Below are positions 57,132 through 63,925 of a stretch of DNA of 64,000 nt, piece after piece. Where the stretch lies: positions 620,001-684,000 of the forward strand of contig JADJOZ010000001.1 in the NCBI GenBank assembly GCA_016713525.1, in the 5' to 3' direction. The notes under the pieces are model-generated. The model was not told where the DNA came from and searched no databases. It saw only the letters and a program-made list of their open reading frames with translations. How positions within the stretch are numbered: the stretch's first letter is position 1; the number at the start of each line of letters is the position of its first letter. The translations under genes and the position numbers were made by a program. The DNA is from Bacteroidota bacterium. Lineage in GTDB: Bacteria; Bacteroidota; Bacteroidia; AKYH767-A; OLB10.

Positions 57132-57463
57132 TACGAAGCGAAATTGATTCGTTGATTTTTTAGTTCTACATGGAAGCTTATCTTAGCTTTCAAAGCAGTG
57201 AAAACTCGTAGAATTGTTTCCATTGTGACATTGGTTGTATTATTCTCGAGCTTTGAAATTTGAGCTTTTTGAACACCAATGAGTTTTCCAAGTTGTTCCT
57301 GTGTTAGATTTCTTTCAAGTCTAACTTGTTTTATAATATCTCCAAGCAATTCCAATTGTAATTCTTGTTCATACTTCTCCCGTTTGTCGCTGCCCCGTTT
57401 TCCTATGAATTCGTCCTTCACTTGATCCATAGTATAGAGTTTCATTTTGCTTTTTGCTGCCAT
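57131..57463 (-). CDS. XRE-family HTH regulator, copy 1 (HigA-like)
   Basis: 110 residues from the ATG at 57463. The longer frame upstream to 57589 runs through the operator and is not used. The N-terminal part is KLYTMDQVKDEFIGKRGSDK. The HTH is IIKQVRLERNLTQEQLGKLI and GVQKAQISKLENNTTNVTME, and the C-terminus is LKAKISFHVELKNQRINFAS. It differs from the copy at 58954-59286 at one residue only (Ala3 against Thr3), while at least seven codon differences are synonymous. HigA-type antitoxins have this layout, but no toxin gene lies upstream, so it may regulate itself or act with YhcG. The operator inverted repeat is at 57489-57537. Confidence 0.85.
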   Translation of the reverse strand: MAAKSKMKLYTMDQVKDEFIGKRGSDKREKYEQELQLELLGDIIKQVRLERNLTQEQLGKLIGVQKAQISKLENNTTNVTMETILRVFTALKAKISFHVELKNQRINFAS

Positions 57464-57488
57464 GATCACTTTTTTTTGAACTTTCAAA

Positions 57489-57537
57489 AATGTTTCCTTA
57501 CAAAGATACTTATTTAGTTGCCTTAAATGGAAACATT
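57489..57537 (-). promoter_or_regulatory. Operator/promoter of HTH copy 1
   Basis: AATGTTTCC (57489-57497) and GGAAACATT (57529-57537) are perfect nine-base inverted arms 31 bases apart. They enclose TATCTTTG (minus strand, 57508-57501). The same arrangement is conserved at 59310-59358, so it is very probably the autoregulatory site. Confidence 0.75.
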
Positions 57538-57779
57538 CAAGTATTTTTATCAGAAAGATTATCAGGTGTTTAGCATTGGCAAACCACAAATGCAGTCGAC
57601 TTTCGATACGGCTAATGTGAACACCATTGCTTAGCGAAGTTCAACTTCCGCAAGAATGTGGGACCAACATGGTTAGGAATCTCCAAAAATAACTATATTT
57701 GTATCGTGATGCTTGGTCAAGCCTCTTGTCTTCGGGCAACGTAACCAAGTTAAAGAATTGAGACCTGTCAGAAATGATG

Positions 57780-58105
57780 GGTCTTTTTTATTCCGGTTGT
57801 TTTAGTGCTAGCCTTCCCGCAAAAATCAGAATGTCTAAAAATCTCCGTTTTTACAAAAATAAGCAAATAAAGGACGTGCCCACTATAATAATCGTTTAAG
57901 CGGCTATTGATGTTACTTTATTGAAAATGAAATTGAAAAATCTCAGCATGAGTCCAATATCAACTTTAGTTTTTTGATATCTCCTTCGGCTACGATGTAG
58001 ATGCTTCGTACTTTGCAGAATAGGGTGGGGCAGCATCTCTGAAAAGAGGGGTAATTATAGTCCGGAATTTCTTGATAACTTTCTTAGAAAATACCCGGTT
58101 TTCAG
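57780..58105. repeat. Long island repeat R1
   Basis: About 325 bases homologous to 60966-61291. Shared blocks include GTCTAAAAATCTCCGTTT, ACGTGCCCACTATAATAATC then GTTTAAGCGGCT, GAAATTGAAAAATCTCAGCA, GATATCTCCTTCGGCT, GATGTAGATGCTTCGTAC and GCAGCATCTCTGAAAAGAGG. Indels shift the frame, so it is not protein coding. It includes a CTCT-GAAA-AGAG hairpin. Confidence 0.8.
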
Positions 58106-58205
58106 ACTACTCCATTACGAATTAGATTTCCTTTTGTATTTGGTTAGTCTTGATATCGATTGTGTTCGGACTAAAAAGGCAGATAGTCGTCAAGTCTGTT
58201 ACAAG
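58075..58205 (-). repeat. 3'-cassette repeat, copy 1 (after relE)
   Basis: Contains AAAATACCCGGTTTTCAGAC, TTACGAATTAGAT and a stem-loop TTAGTC...GACTAA around a conserved GATATCGATTGTGTTCG loop. Copies lie at 59490-59635 (after yhcG) and, more diverged, at 62640-62780 (after the orphan HigA). A short piece is at 61255-61300 (after fic). Each lies just 3' of a minus-strand gene. Confidence 0.7.
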
Positions 58206-58211
58206 CTGTTT

Positions 58212-58520
58212 TTAATCAGTAAGCATTTTTAAAAGTTGCTTTGGGTCTTGTCGATTGTCCCAAAATGCTGTAATGATAAGTTGCTTGTCTGTTACTTGAT
58301 AAAAAATACTGAAATGCCCCATTGCTGATTCTCGAGTTTCCGGGAAATCCGCCATTTTAAAGGAATCAGGATGTTTAAGTATAATTTTTATTCTTGAAGC
58401 AATTAGTTTAATAAGCTTTTTAGAATAAATGGTAGATCTATTGTGCACAGACCAGTACTCTAAAATCAATCTTCTTTGTCTGACCGCTGTTTCGGTCCAG
58501 ACTACCGACCGTTTAGCCAT
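58212..58520 (-). CDS. RelE/ParE-superfamily toxin
   Basis: 102 residues. The compact alpha/beta layout is typical: VVWTETAVRQRRLILEYWSV (first strand and helices), KLIKLIASRIKIILKHPDSF, then strands in GHFSIFYQVTDKQLIITAFW and DNRQDPKQLLKML. The basic and aromatic residues (R43, H/F near GHFSIFYQ, W/DNRQDP at the end) are as in RelE/ParE. It may cleave mRNA on the ribosome or inhibit gyrase; the sequence does not decide. It overlaps the antitoxin gene by 19 bases, antitoxin first. Confidence 0.85.
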   Translation of the reverse strand: MAKRSVVWTETAVRQRRLILEYWSVHNRSTIYSKKLIKLIASRIKIILKHPDSFKMADFPETRESAMGHFSIFYQVTDKQLIITAFWDNRQDPKQLLKMLTD

Positions 58521-58744
58521 TGTAAATCATCTTTGTCAAGTTGCTCTTGAGAAATAAACTTTCCCGTTTTAATATCCTCATCACTAAGTTCTAACATTAA
58601 AACTTGTTCTTGTGTCAGTTTAACCGTGTCCTGTTCAACGGAACTTTTCTCTACCAATTGATAAAGGGCTAATAAATATTTTTTATTGGTAATGGTTAGA
58701 AGTTTGTCAATTATACTGTTTCTCAAATTATCTATTGTGGCCAT
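58502..58744 (-). CDS. Antitoxin of the RelE/ParE-type pair
   Basis: 80 residues. MATIDNLRNSIIDKLLTITNKKYLLALYQLV is a helical N-terminus that resembles the Bacteroidota family of small antitoxins preceding RelE-type toxins. The acidic C-terminus (ELSDEDIKTGKFISQEQLDK, then DDLQWLNGR) would be the toxin-neutralising part. It overlaps the toxin by 19 bases. A remnant of the same junction lies at 60730-60845. Confidence 0.8.
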   Translation of the reverse strand: MATIDNLRNSIIDKLLTITNKKYLLALYQLVEKSSVEQDTVKLTQEQVLMLELSDEDIKTGKFISQEQLDKDDLQWLNGR

Positions 58745-58953
58745 ATTTTATCTTTTTTCTCAAATATCGGGATTATTATTTTTAATTCAAAAAAATGACT
58801 TGTTGGCCCCAAGGGTCAGCTACTCAATCGCATTGCAACGTTTGCCTGGTACCTCCACCTGCCGGTGGATGCTTCGGTGTTCTTAGGAGACCTGAGAGAA
58901 GCGCTCCCTGTCCGTTCCTGGTGGGATCATCTGCTCGATTTTCGGTAGTGGCT
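58745..58953. other. GC-richer spacer with hairpins
   Basis: A 200-base stretch of clearly higher GC than its neighbours. It includes TCCACC-TGCC-GGTGGA (58854-58869) and GCAACGTTTGC (58835-58845). Nothing coding; perhaps the relic of an inserted element. Confidence 0.4.
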
Positions 58954-59286
58954 TTACGAGGCGAAATTGATTCTTTGATTTTTTAATTCTACATGGAAGC
59001 TTATCTTTGCTTTCAATGCAGTGAAAACTCGTAGAATTGTTTCCATTGTGACATTGGTTGTATTATTCTCGAGCTTTGAAATTTGAGCTTTTTGAACACC
59101 AATGAGTTTTCCAAGTTGTTCCTGTGTTAGGTTTCTTTCAAGTCTAACTTGTTTTATAATATCTCCAAGCAATTCCAATTGTAATTCTTGTTCATACTTC
59201 TCCCGTTTGTCGCTGCCACGTTTTCCTATGAATTCGTCCTTCACTTGATCCATAGTATAGAGTTTCATTTTGCTTTTTGTTGCCAT
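58954..59286 (-). CDS. XRE-family HTH regulator, copy 2 (HigA-like)
   Basis: 110 residues from the ATG at 59286. It is identical to the copy at 57131-57463 except for Thr in place of Ala at position 3, with scattered synonymous changes (CTA/TTA Leu, CGA/AGA Arg, AAT/AAC Asn, CGG/CGT Arg, two GCT/GCA Ala, stop TAG/TAA). That pattern implies selection on the protein in both copies. The HTH is at about 43-80. Upstream it has the same inverted-repeat operator (59310-59358). No toxin follows directly: yhcG is further upstream on the same strand. It may repress copy 1 as well, since the operators match. Confidence 0.85.
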   Translation of the reverse strand: MATKSKMKLYTMDQVKDEFIGKRGSDKREKYEQELQLELLGDIIKQVRLERNLTQEQLGKLIGVQKAQISKLENNTTNVTMETILRVFTALKAKISFHVELKNQRINFAS

Positions 59287-59309
59287 GATCACTTTTTTTG
59301 AACTTAAAA

Positions 59310-59358
59310 AATGTTTCCTTACAAAGATACTAATTTAGTTGCCATAAATGGAAACATT
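59310..59358 (-). promoter_or_regulatory. Operator/promoter of HTH copy 2
   Basis: AATGTTTCC (59310-59318) and GGAAACATT (59350-59358) enclose TATCTTTG (minus strand, 59329-59322). Arm sequence and spacing are identical to copy 1. Confidence 0.75.
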
Positions 59359-59489
59359 TATGAGTTTTTATCAGAAAGAATATCTGGTGTTTAGCAATGG
59401 CAAACCACAAATCCAGTCGACTTTCGAAACGGCTAATGTTAACGCCTTTGCTTGGGGAGGATTAACATCGCCAGAATGTGGAACCAAAA

Positions 59490-59635
59490 TGGTTAGGAAT
59501 CTCCAAATTAACTTCTTAAAAAATACCCGGTTCTCAGACTACTCCTTTACGAATTAGATTACCTTTTATATTAGGTTAGTCTTTATATCGATTGTGTTCG
59601 GACTAAAAAGGCAGACAGTGGTCAAATGTGATAGC
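59490..59635 (-). repeat. 3'-cassette repeat, copy 2 (after yhcG)
   Basis: Matches 58075-58205 through AAAATACCCGG, CTCAGACTACTCC, TTACGAATTAGAT, TTAGTC...GACTAA and AAAAAGGCAGA. It lies ten bases past the yhcG stop. The stretch 59359-59490 is similar to 57538-57660; together they account for the whole spacer between HTH copy 2 and yhcG. Confidence 0.7.
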
Positions 59636-59645
59636 TGCAGAGGCT

Positions 59646-60631
59646 CTATTTCTCGTCCGCTTCATTGTCAAATAGTTCGTGCAGTTTTTGCTGTAAGAGT
59701 TTTTTATCAGGGAGTTGTGTTTTGTACTCTGAAACCATTGTTGGCGAAAGACTTCTACTTAAAGCATATTCTACAATTTCACTGTCTTTGTCTTTGCATA
59801 GCAAAACTCCAATGCTCGGATTTTCGTTTGGCTTTTTTACATCTCTATCCAATGCTTCCAGATAAAAGTTAAGTTGTCCCAAGTGGTCGGGTTTAAACTT
59901 GTCGGCTTTAAGTTCGAATGCTACTAAACATTGAAGACCACGGTGGTAGAAAAGCAAGTCAATATAAAAGTCACTGTTTACTACTTGCAACTTGTATTCT
60001 TCTCCTATGAAAATGAAATCCTTTCCAAGTTCGAGAATAAGTTTTTTATTTGTCTGATGAGTCCACGCTGTAAATCGCTTTCACTGTGTGGATCAGGTAA
60101 GTTTAAAAATTCAAATACATAACTGTCTTTGAAGGTGTTTGAAAGATTTTTATTGCTTTCTCGCACCGCTGGTGCGAGTTTTGAATTGCCAATCATTGTT
60201 CGCTCGAAAAGACTGCTTGAAATTTGTCTATCGAGTTCTCTGAAACTGTAACATTCGTGCTTGGATAGCTTTAAATAAAACTCCCTTTCTTCAGCCGTCT
60301 TGCACCTGGAAAAAATTGCCAGATTATGCGACCAGCTAATTTCTCTCAACAGTGTTGAGAGTTTTGGAAAATCCTTGTAAGTCTCATAGAATTGCTTCAT
60401 TCTCCATAAATTCTTGTCAGAGAAGCCCTTAATTTCGGGTTCGGTTGCCTGAATAAATTTGGCTAATTCTGTAACAATAGAGTCGCCCCATTCAGCTTGT
60501 TCAATTTTCCTGCAAATATATTCCCCGATATTCCAATAGAGGGTTATTAGTTCAGCGTTTACGGCTTTTATGGCATTAGTCCGCGATTGTTTGATTAGCT
60601 GAATTATGTCCGTAAAACGATTGTCCATCAT
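59646..60631 (-). CDS. yhcG: YhcG-family (DUF1016) PDDEXK nuclease, interrupted by one frameshift
   Basis: Two frames make one gene of about 328 residues. The N-part (60631 to 60005) contains AVNAELITLYWNIGEYICRK, DLWR-like NLWRMKQFYETYKDFPKLST and ISWSHNLAIFSRCKTAEERE. The C-part (59990 to 59646) has DFYIDLLFYHRGLQCLVAFE, LKADKFKPDHLGQLNFYLEA and SIGVLLCKDKDSEIVEYAL. The nuclease core is D...(E)xK in FYIDLLF...FELKA. The frame breaks at a run of six T (60042-60047, plus strand); seven T restores LIRQIKKLILELGKDFIFIG. YhcG proteins occur in defence islands and beside HTH genes, but their target is not firmly established. A fragment is duplicated at 56753. Confidence 0.85.
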
Positions 60632-60729
60632 TAATTTCTAAGTGCTACAAATTATATTTTTCATTCGAGGTGATCTTGTGAACCCGGTTTTCTGCAATCA
60701 TGACTAACGACCTTCCAACCAATTGATTC

Positions 60730-60930
60730 ATTCAAATCAATCTTCTTTGTCTGACCGCTTTTTCGGTCCAAACTACCGGCCTTTCAGCCATTATAGATCT
60801 TCTTAGTTAATTTGATCTAGAGAAATAAACTTTCCCGTTTTAATTTCAAACTTTGGTGTCCTCTGTGTCTTTTTTTGAAATTCATTGGCCAACACAATCA
60901 GTCTTCCTTGATCAAAAAAAACAAAATATT
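60730..60930 (-). pseudogene. Fused remnants of a RelE-pair junction and a HigB-type toxin
   Basis: 60730-60845 matches 58459-58570 (AATCAATCTTCTTTGTCTGA; AGAAATAAACTTTCCCGTTT), the overlap of antitoxin end and toxin start. It continues into 60840-60930, which on the minus strand encodes EYFVFFDQGRLIVLANEFQK, then KTQRTPKFEIKTG. That is the last half of a HigB/gp49-like toxin and closely resembles the intact HigB at 63552 (FRIFCCFDKGNLVVLFNGFQKKTQKTPKQDLE). Neither part is complete: it is a recombination scar joining two toxin systems. Confidence 0.75.
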
Positions 60931-60965
60931 CTAAAAATGTCGCTGCCTTGTGAGATGAAATGATT

Positions 60966-61291
60966 GGTCTTTTTTATTTCGGTTGCTTTCGTATTATGCT
61001 TGCCGCAAGAATCAGTTTGTCTAAAAATCTCCGTTTTACAAAAATAAGCAAATAAAAGACGTGCCCACTATAATAATCGTTTAAGCGGCTTTTAAAATTA
61101 CTTTATTGAAAATGAAATTGAAAAATCTCAGCATGAGTCTAAAATCAACTTTAGTTCTTTGATATCTCCTTCGGCTGCGATGTAGATGCTTCGTACGTGG
61201 TAGAATAGGGTGGGGGCAGCATCTCTGAAAAGAGGGTAACATGTGCTGGAGTCTCAAGATAACTTCTTTAGAAACATCCCGGTTTTCAGAC
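60966..61291. repeat. Long island repeat R2
   Basis: Homologous to R1 at 57780-58105 with short indels. It keeps ACGTGCCCACTATAATAATC, the GATATCTCCTTCGGCT block and the CTCT-GAAA-AGAG hairpin. Confidence 0.8.
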
Positions 61292-61348
61292 AGGTGCTGT
61301 TATGGGCTGAGGCTATTCTTTCCTCTTATGTTTATTTTTTCTGCGCGT

Positions 61349-62455
61349 TTATTTCTCTTCTAATACTTTCAATAGTCTATGATTTAAATACAATTTTTCT
61401 TTTCCAACTTTCACTGAGGTCAAAAATCCGGTTTCTTCTAACAGAATCAAATAATTTCCGACTGTTTTAGGGTTTCCAATATTTGCATCAATCAAATGCT
61501 GACGTTTGGTGTAAGGCAAGCGAAACAAAATCTCCACCAAGTCCCTGGAATAGATTTTCGGAAGTTTTGCTTTTATTTCTCCAGATGTTTTTGTCATCGT
61601 AGATACTATTTTATTCAAACGGTCTAAACCTTTTGTTGATGTTTCTTCAATCATATCCAACATATACAAAATGTAATTTTCCCAATCGTTATTTTCGGTT
61701 ACTTCACGTAAACACTTGTAATAATCTACTTTGTTTTTGATAATATATTCACTTAAATAAATTGCTGGTGTGTTGAGCAAACCAGAAAGTTTTAAATACA
61801 ATAACAATAAAATTCTTCCCGTTCTTCCATTACCGTCAGAAAATGGGTGAATTGCTTCAAACTGATAGTGCATCAACGCCATTTTTATTAGAGGGTCGAT
61901 GGTTTCATCCCCGCCTGCGGAACGGGCAGGTTCATTTATGAACTTTTCTAAGTTTGTCAATTTCTCACGAATAATCGCTTCTCCAGTAGGCGGTGTATAA
62001 ATCACTTCACCTTTTTTATTGCTCAATGTTGTTCCAGGCGTGTTGCGAATTGAAGCCGTATTTTGTTTTATACACTGCACAATTTTTACACACAGATTAG
62101 TCGTGATAAAAGGTTTCTTTTTAATTTGTTCCAAGCCTAGCCAAAGTGCTTCTTTATAACTCAAAACTTCTTTTGTGGCTGAATTTTCCACTTTTTTGTC
62201 GGCAACTAATGATTTGTAAAGTTCATCGTTTGTTGTGATGATGTTTTCTACTTCCGAACTTGCTTTTGCCTCTTGCAAATAAATCGTGTCTAAAAACAGA
62301 GTTGGATTTGGTAAGTTCAAAAGTGTTCCGTTAAGTTGAGCCAATGCTCTGCCTGCGGAAATAGTTTTGCGAAGAATGCTTTTTGTTTCTATGTCTGCCT
62401 TTGGAGGTAGTAACGGCAGGTCGTTGTATGGTATTTCTCGGCTGAATTTGCTCAT
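61349..62455 (-). CDS. Fic-domain AMP/UMP-transferase, class II autoinhibited, with winged-helix C-terminus
   Basis: About 368 residues from the ATG at 62455. The N-terminal helix contains SSEVEN, matching the (S/T)xxxE(G/N) inhibitory motif of class II Fic proteins. The active loop is HYQFEAIHPFSDGNGRTGRI (HPFxxGNGRxGR complete), so it should be catalytically competent and self-restrained. The C-terminal part (LVEILFRLPYTKRQHLIDAN, GNPKTVGNYLILLEETGFLT) is a winged helix, as in Fic proteins that may bind DNA. A short palindromic insertion at 61914-61930 adds about five residues (EPARSAGG). Targets are unknown. Upstream spacers contain repeated operator-like boxes. Confidence 0.88.
   Translation of the reverse strand: MSKFSREIPYNDLPLLPPKADIETKSILRKTISAGRALAQLNGTLLNLPNPTLFLDTIYLQEAKASSEVENIITTNDELYKSLVADKKVENSATKEVLSYKEALWLGLEQIKKKPFITTNLCVKIVQCIKQNTASIRNTPGTTLSNKKGEVIYTPPTGEAIIREKLTNLEKFINEPARSAGGDETIDPLIKMALMHYQFEAIHPFSDGNGRTGRILLLLYLKLSGLLNTPAIYLSEYIIKNKVDYYKCLREVTENNDWENYILYMLDMIEETSTKGLDRLNKIVSTMTKTSGEIKAKLPKIYSRDLVEILFRLPYTKRQHLIDANIGNPKTVGNYLILLEETGFLTSVKVGKEKLYLNHRLLKVLEEK
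61914..61930. repeat. Palindromic in-frame insertion in the fic gene
   Basis: CCTGC (61914-61918), GGAACGG loop, GCAGG (61926-61930), within a GC-rich stretch unlike the surrounding AT-rich gene. It adds EPARSAGG-type residues between the two conserved helices before the active site. It resembles small palindromic elements that insert in frame into genes in other bacteria. Confidence 0.5.
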
Positions 62456-62476
62456 TTTGTTCAAGTGTAAGATTTG

Positions 62477-62553
62477 CCCTCGTAATTAAAACGAGGGTAA
62501 AAATAATAAAAATATACTCTCGTTCAACAAATAAGGGTAAATTTTACGCTCGT
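62477..62553 (-). promoter_or_regulatory. Repeated operator-like boxes upstream of fic
   Basis: CCCTCGT (62477-62483) and ACGAGGG (62491-62497) form a seven-base palindrome. TACTCTCGTTC (62515-62525) and TACGCTCGTTC (62545-62555) repeat the same half-site downstream. Together they give a run of ACGAG boxes in the 5' region of fic, consistent with autoregulation by its winged helix (inference). Confidence 0.5.
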
Positions 62554-62639
62554 TCTTATTTTGTCACTGGATACGTGGCATATTGGTTTTGGGGCAACAT
62601 TCCCTGTTTGAGGGGCAAAGTGCGTCAGGAAATCCGAAT

Positions 62640-62780
62640 TAATCTCCTAGAAAATACCCGGTTTTCAGACTTCCCCGGTATGAAAAAGTTAACTATTGCT
62701 TTCCGGTTAGTTCCGATCGTGCTTGTGTTCAGGACTACCCAGGCAATCCCCTGTTGCGCTTGTTATAAGCTGGTTTACTC
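62640..62780 (-). repeat. 3'-cassette repeat, copy 3 (after the orphan HigA)
   Basis: Diverged copy: AATCTCCTAGAAAATACCCG, then GTTTTCAGACT; GGTTAGTTCCGATCGTGCTT, then GTGTTCAGGACTACCCAGGC. The stem TAGTTCC...GGACTA has changed relative to the other copies on both sides but still largely pairs, which suggests selection on the structure. It ends about 15 bases from the HTH stop. The spacer 62456-62796 holds no gene. Confidence 0.6.
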
Positions 62781-62796
62781 CACAAAGACTATGCTC

Positions 62797-63105
62797 TTAG
62801 AATTTGATAGAAAGTTGCAAATGCCCACCCAAACCCAATTCCACAATTTTTTGAAGGGTCGAAATTCGTACTTCTTTAATGTTGTTTTCGATTTTGGAAA
62901 TGTATCCCTTGTTCGTGCCACATTTTTCTGCAAGTTCTTGCTGGGTCATTCCTTTTTCTAATCGTGCTTGTTGAATCATAAATCCAAGTTTGAATGCCTC
63001 ATACCCTTTATCAAAGTTATCACGTTTTCGAGAACCCTTTTTGCCATACTGCTCATCGATGAATTCATCGAGTGACTTAGTGTTTTTTTTCTGTTTCATA
63101 TTCAT
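62797..63105 (-). CDS. HigA-type HTH antitoxin without toxin partner
   Basis: 102 residues. SLDEFIDEQYGKKGSRKRDN opens it, and the HTH is at about 40-75 (LGFMIQQARLEKGMTQQELA, then EKCGTNKGYISKIENNIKEV). The family is the same as the antitoxin at 63247, with about half the residues alike. No toxin-like frame lies upstream within the 140-base gap, so this is an orphan antitoxin, or its toxin was lost (compare the HigB remnant at 60840-60930). The ATG at 63105 is clear. Confidence 0.8.
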   Translation of the reverse strand: MNMKQKKNTKSLDEFIDEQYGKKGSRKRDNFDKGYEAFKLGFMIQQARLEKGMTQQELAEKCGTNKGYISKIENNIKEVRISTLQKIVELGLGGHLQLSIKF

Positions 63106-63246
63106 GTTTTATTTTAACAGCAAGTTGATGTTTGAAGCAATAATTTTATAAATTCAAAATCTCATAGAACGTTTTGGCGGTCAGGGAAGAAAGCGTGTTG
63201 CCGCATTTGTCTGGTACTATCAAAAAACTTGATATCTAACTATGAT

Positions 63247-63552
63247 TTACCCAATGAGCAAATTAATGGGTCTTCCTAAACCGTGTTCAAAAATGCGGTA
63301 AAGCGTGGAAAGTTGGATGTCACATTTGCCATTTTCTAGTCTTGATATATAACTCTTTTTAGTTCCAACCTTTTCAGCTAATTCATCTTGAGTCATATTC
63401 GCTTCTTTTCGCGCTTCTCTTAGCATTTCACTAATGACAAAATACTGTGCTTTTTCTTCAAACTGGTCACGTTTTTTTGTTCCGATTTTCCCGTATTTAA
63501 CATCAAGAAGCTCGTCGAATGTTGTTGCTGATTTGATATTTTTCTTTCTCAT
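63247..63552 (-). CDS. higA: HigA-type HTH antitoxin
   Basis: 101 residues. The N-terminus (TTFDELLDVKYGKIGTKKRD) is followed by an XRE HTH (EMLREARKEANMTQDELAEK, then VGTKKSYISRLENGKCDIQL) and a short end (GLGRPINLLIG). It follows the toxin with a one-base TAATG overlap, the toxin-first order typical of higBA. It should neutralise the toxin and repress the operon. Confidence 0.9.
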   Translation of the reverse strand: MRKKNIKSATTFDELLDVKYGKIGTKKRDQFEEKAQYFVISEMLREARKEANMTQDELAEKVGTKKSYISRLENGKCDIQLSTLYRIFEHGLGRPINLLIG

Positions 63553-63899
63553 TACTTTTTATTTTTAGACTCAAAATATTCCTTTTTTAATTTTTCTGCT
63601 ATTTCCAAATCCTGTTTTGGTGTTTTTTGAGTTTTCTTTTGAAAACCATTGAAAAGAACAACCAAGTTACCCTTATCAAAGCAACAGAAAATGCGAAAAA
63701 TGTCATTTCCCACCGCAACCCGAATCTCATAGATGCCATCCGTGCCAGTTATGTGATCAAGAAACTTTTTAGGAACCTTGTCAACTGTTCGAATAATTTT
63801 AAACGTGTATTCGATTTTCTCCTGAACTTTTAATTTTTGATTTAGATAAAATTCGAGGAAGTAGTGCTTATGGAAAATGATTTTTCTTTCAGTCTTCAC
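63552..63899 (-). CDS. higB: HigB-type toxin (RelE superfamily, gp49-like)
   Basis: 115 residues, starting with GTG at 63899. The family pattern is present: QEKIEYTFKIIRTVDKVPKK, the catalytic-strand region in GIYEIRVAVGNDIFRIFCCF, DKGNLVVLFNGFQKKTQKTP, and a lysine-rich final helix. Members cleave ribosome-bound mRNA. It is translated before HigA, with which it overlaps. The upstream site contains two AAAGTTAAC direct repeats. A truncated homologue survives at 60840-60930. Confidence 0.9.
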   Translation of the reverse strand: MKTERKIIFHKHYFLEFYLNQKLKVQEKIEYTFKIIRTVDKVPKKFLDHITGTDGIYEIRVAVGNDIFRIFCCFDKGNLVVLFNGFQKKTQKTPKQDLEIAEKLKKEYFESKNKK

Positions 63900-63903
63900 G
63901 ATT

Positions 63904-63925
63904 CAAAGTTAACTATAAAGTTAAC
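63904..63925 (-). promoter_or_regulatory. Promoter/operator of higBA
   Basis: On the minus strand TAACTTTG (63911-63904) matches the -7 consensus. Two direct repeats AAAGTTAAC (63905-63913, 63917-63925), each with a GTTAAC palindrome, overlap it, which suits repression by HigA. The element is only four bases from the GTG, so transcription may start upstream instead. Confidence 0.5.

Larger units (their letters stand above)
57538..58211. other. Non-coding stretch with island repeats
   Basis: No gene. From the left: about 150 bases similar to 59359-59510 (GTTTAGCATTGGCAAACCAC against GTTTAGCAATGGCAAACCAC, then TGGTTAGGAATCTCC in both); a stretch with GTAACCAAGTTAAAG; repeat R1 (57780-58105); and the 3'-cassette repeat (58075-58205) ending at the RelE stop. 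Confidence 0.65.
60632..61348. other. Spacer with toxin/antitoxin remnants and repeat R2
   Basis: No intact gene. It contains the antitoxin/toxin-junction remnant (60730-60845), a HigB-like remnant (60840-60930), repeat R2 (60966-61291) and the short AAACATCCCGGTTTTCAGAC block, a degenerate 3'-cassette repeat, before fic. Confidence 0.65.

Noticed and set aside
57464..57589. N-terminal extension of HTH copy 1
   Set aside because: It runs through the promoter and operator; copy 2 has no such extension, and both copies share the ATG.
58797..58869. Classical attC site with R (GTTRRRY / RYYYAAC) boxes
   Set aside because: Hairpins are present, but I could not match both core boxes, so I do not annotate an attC site.
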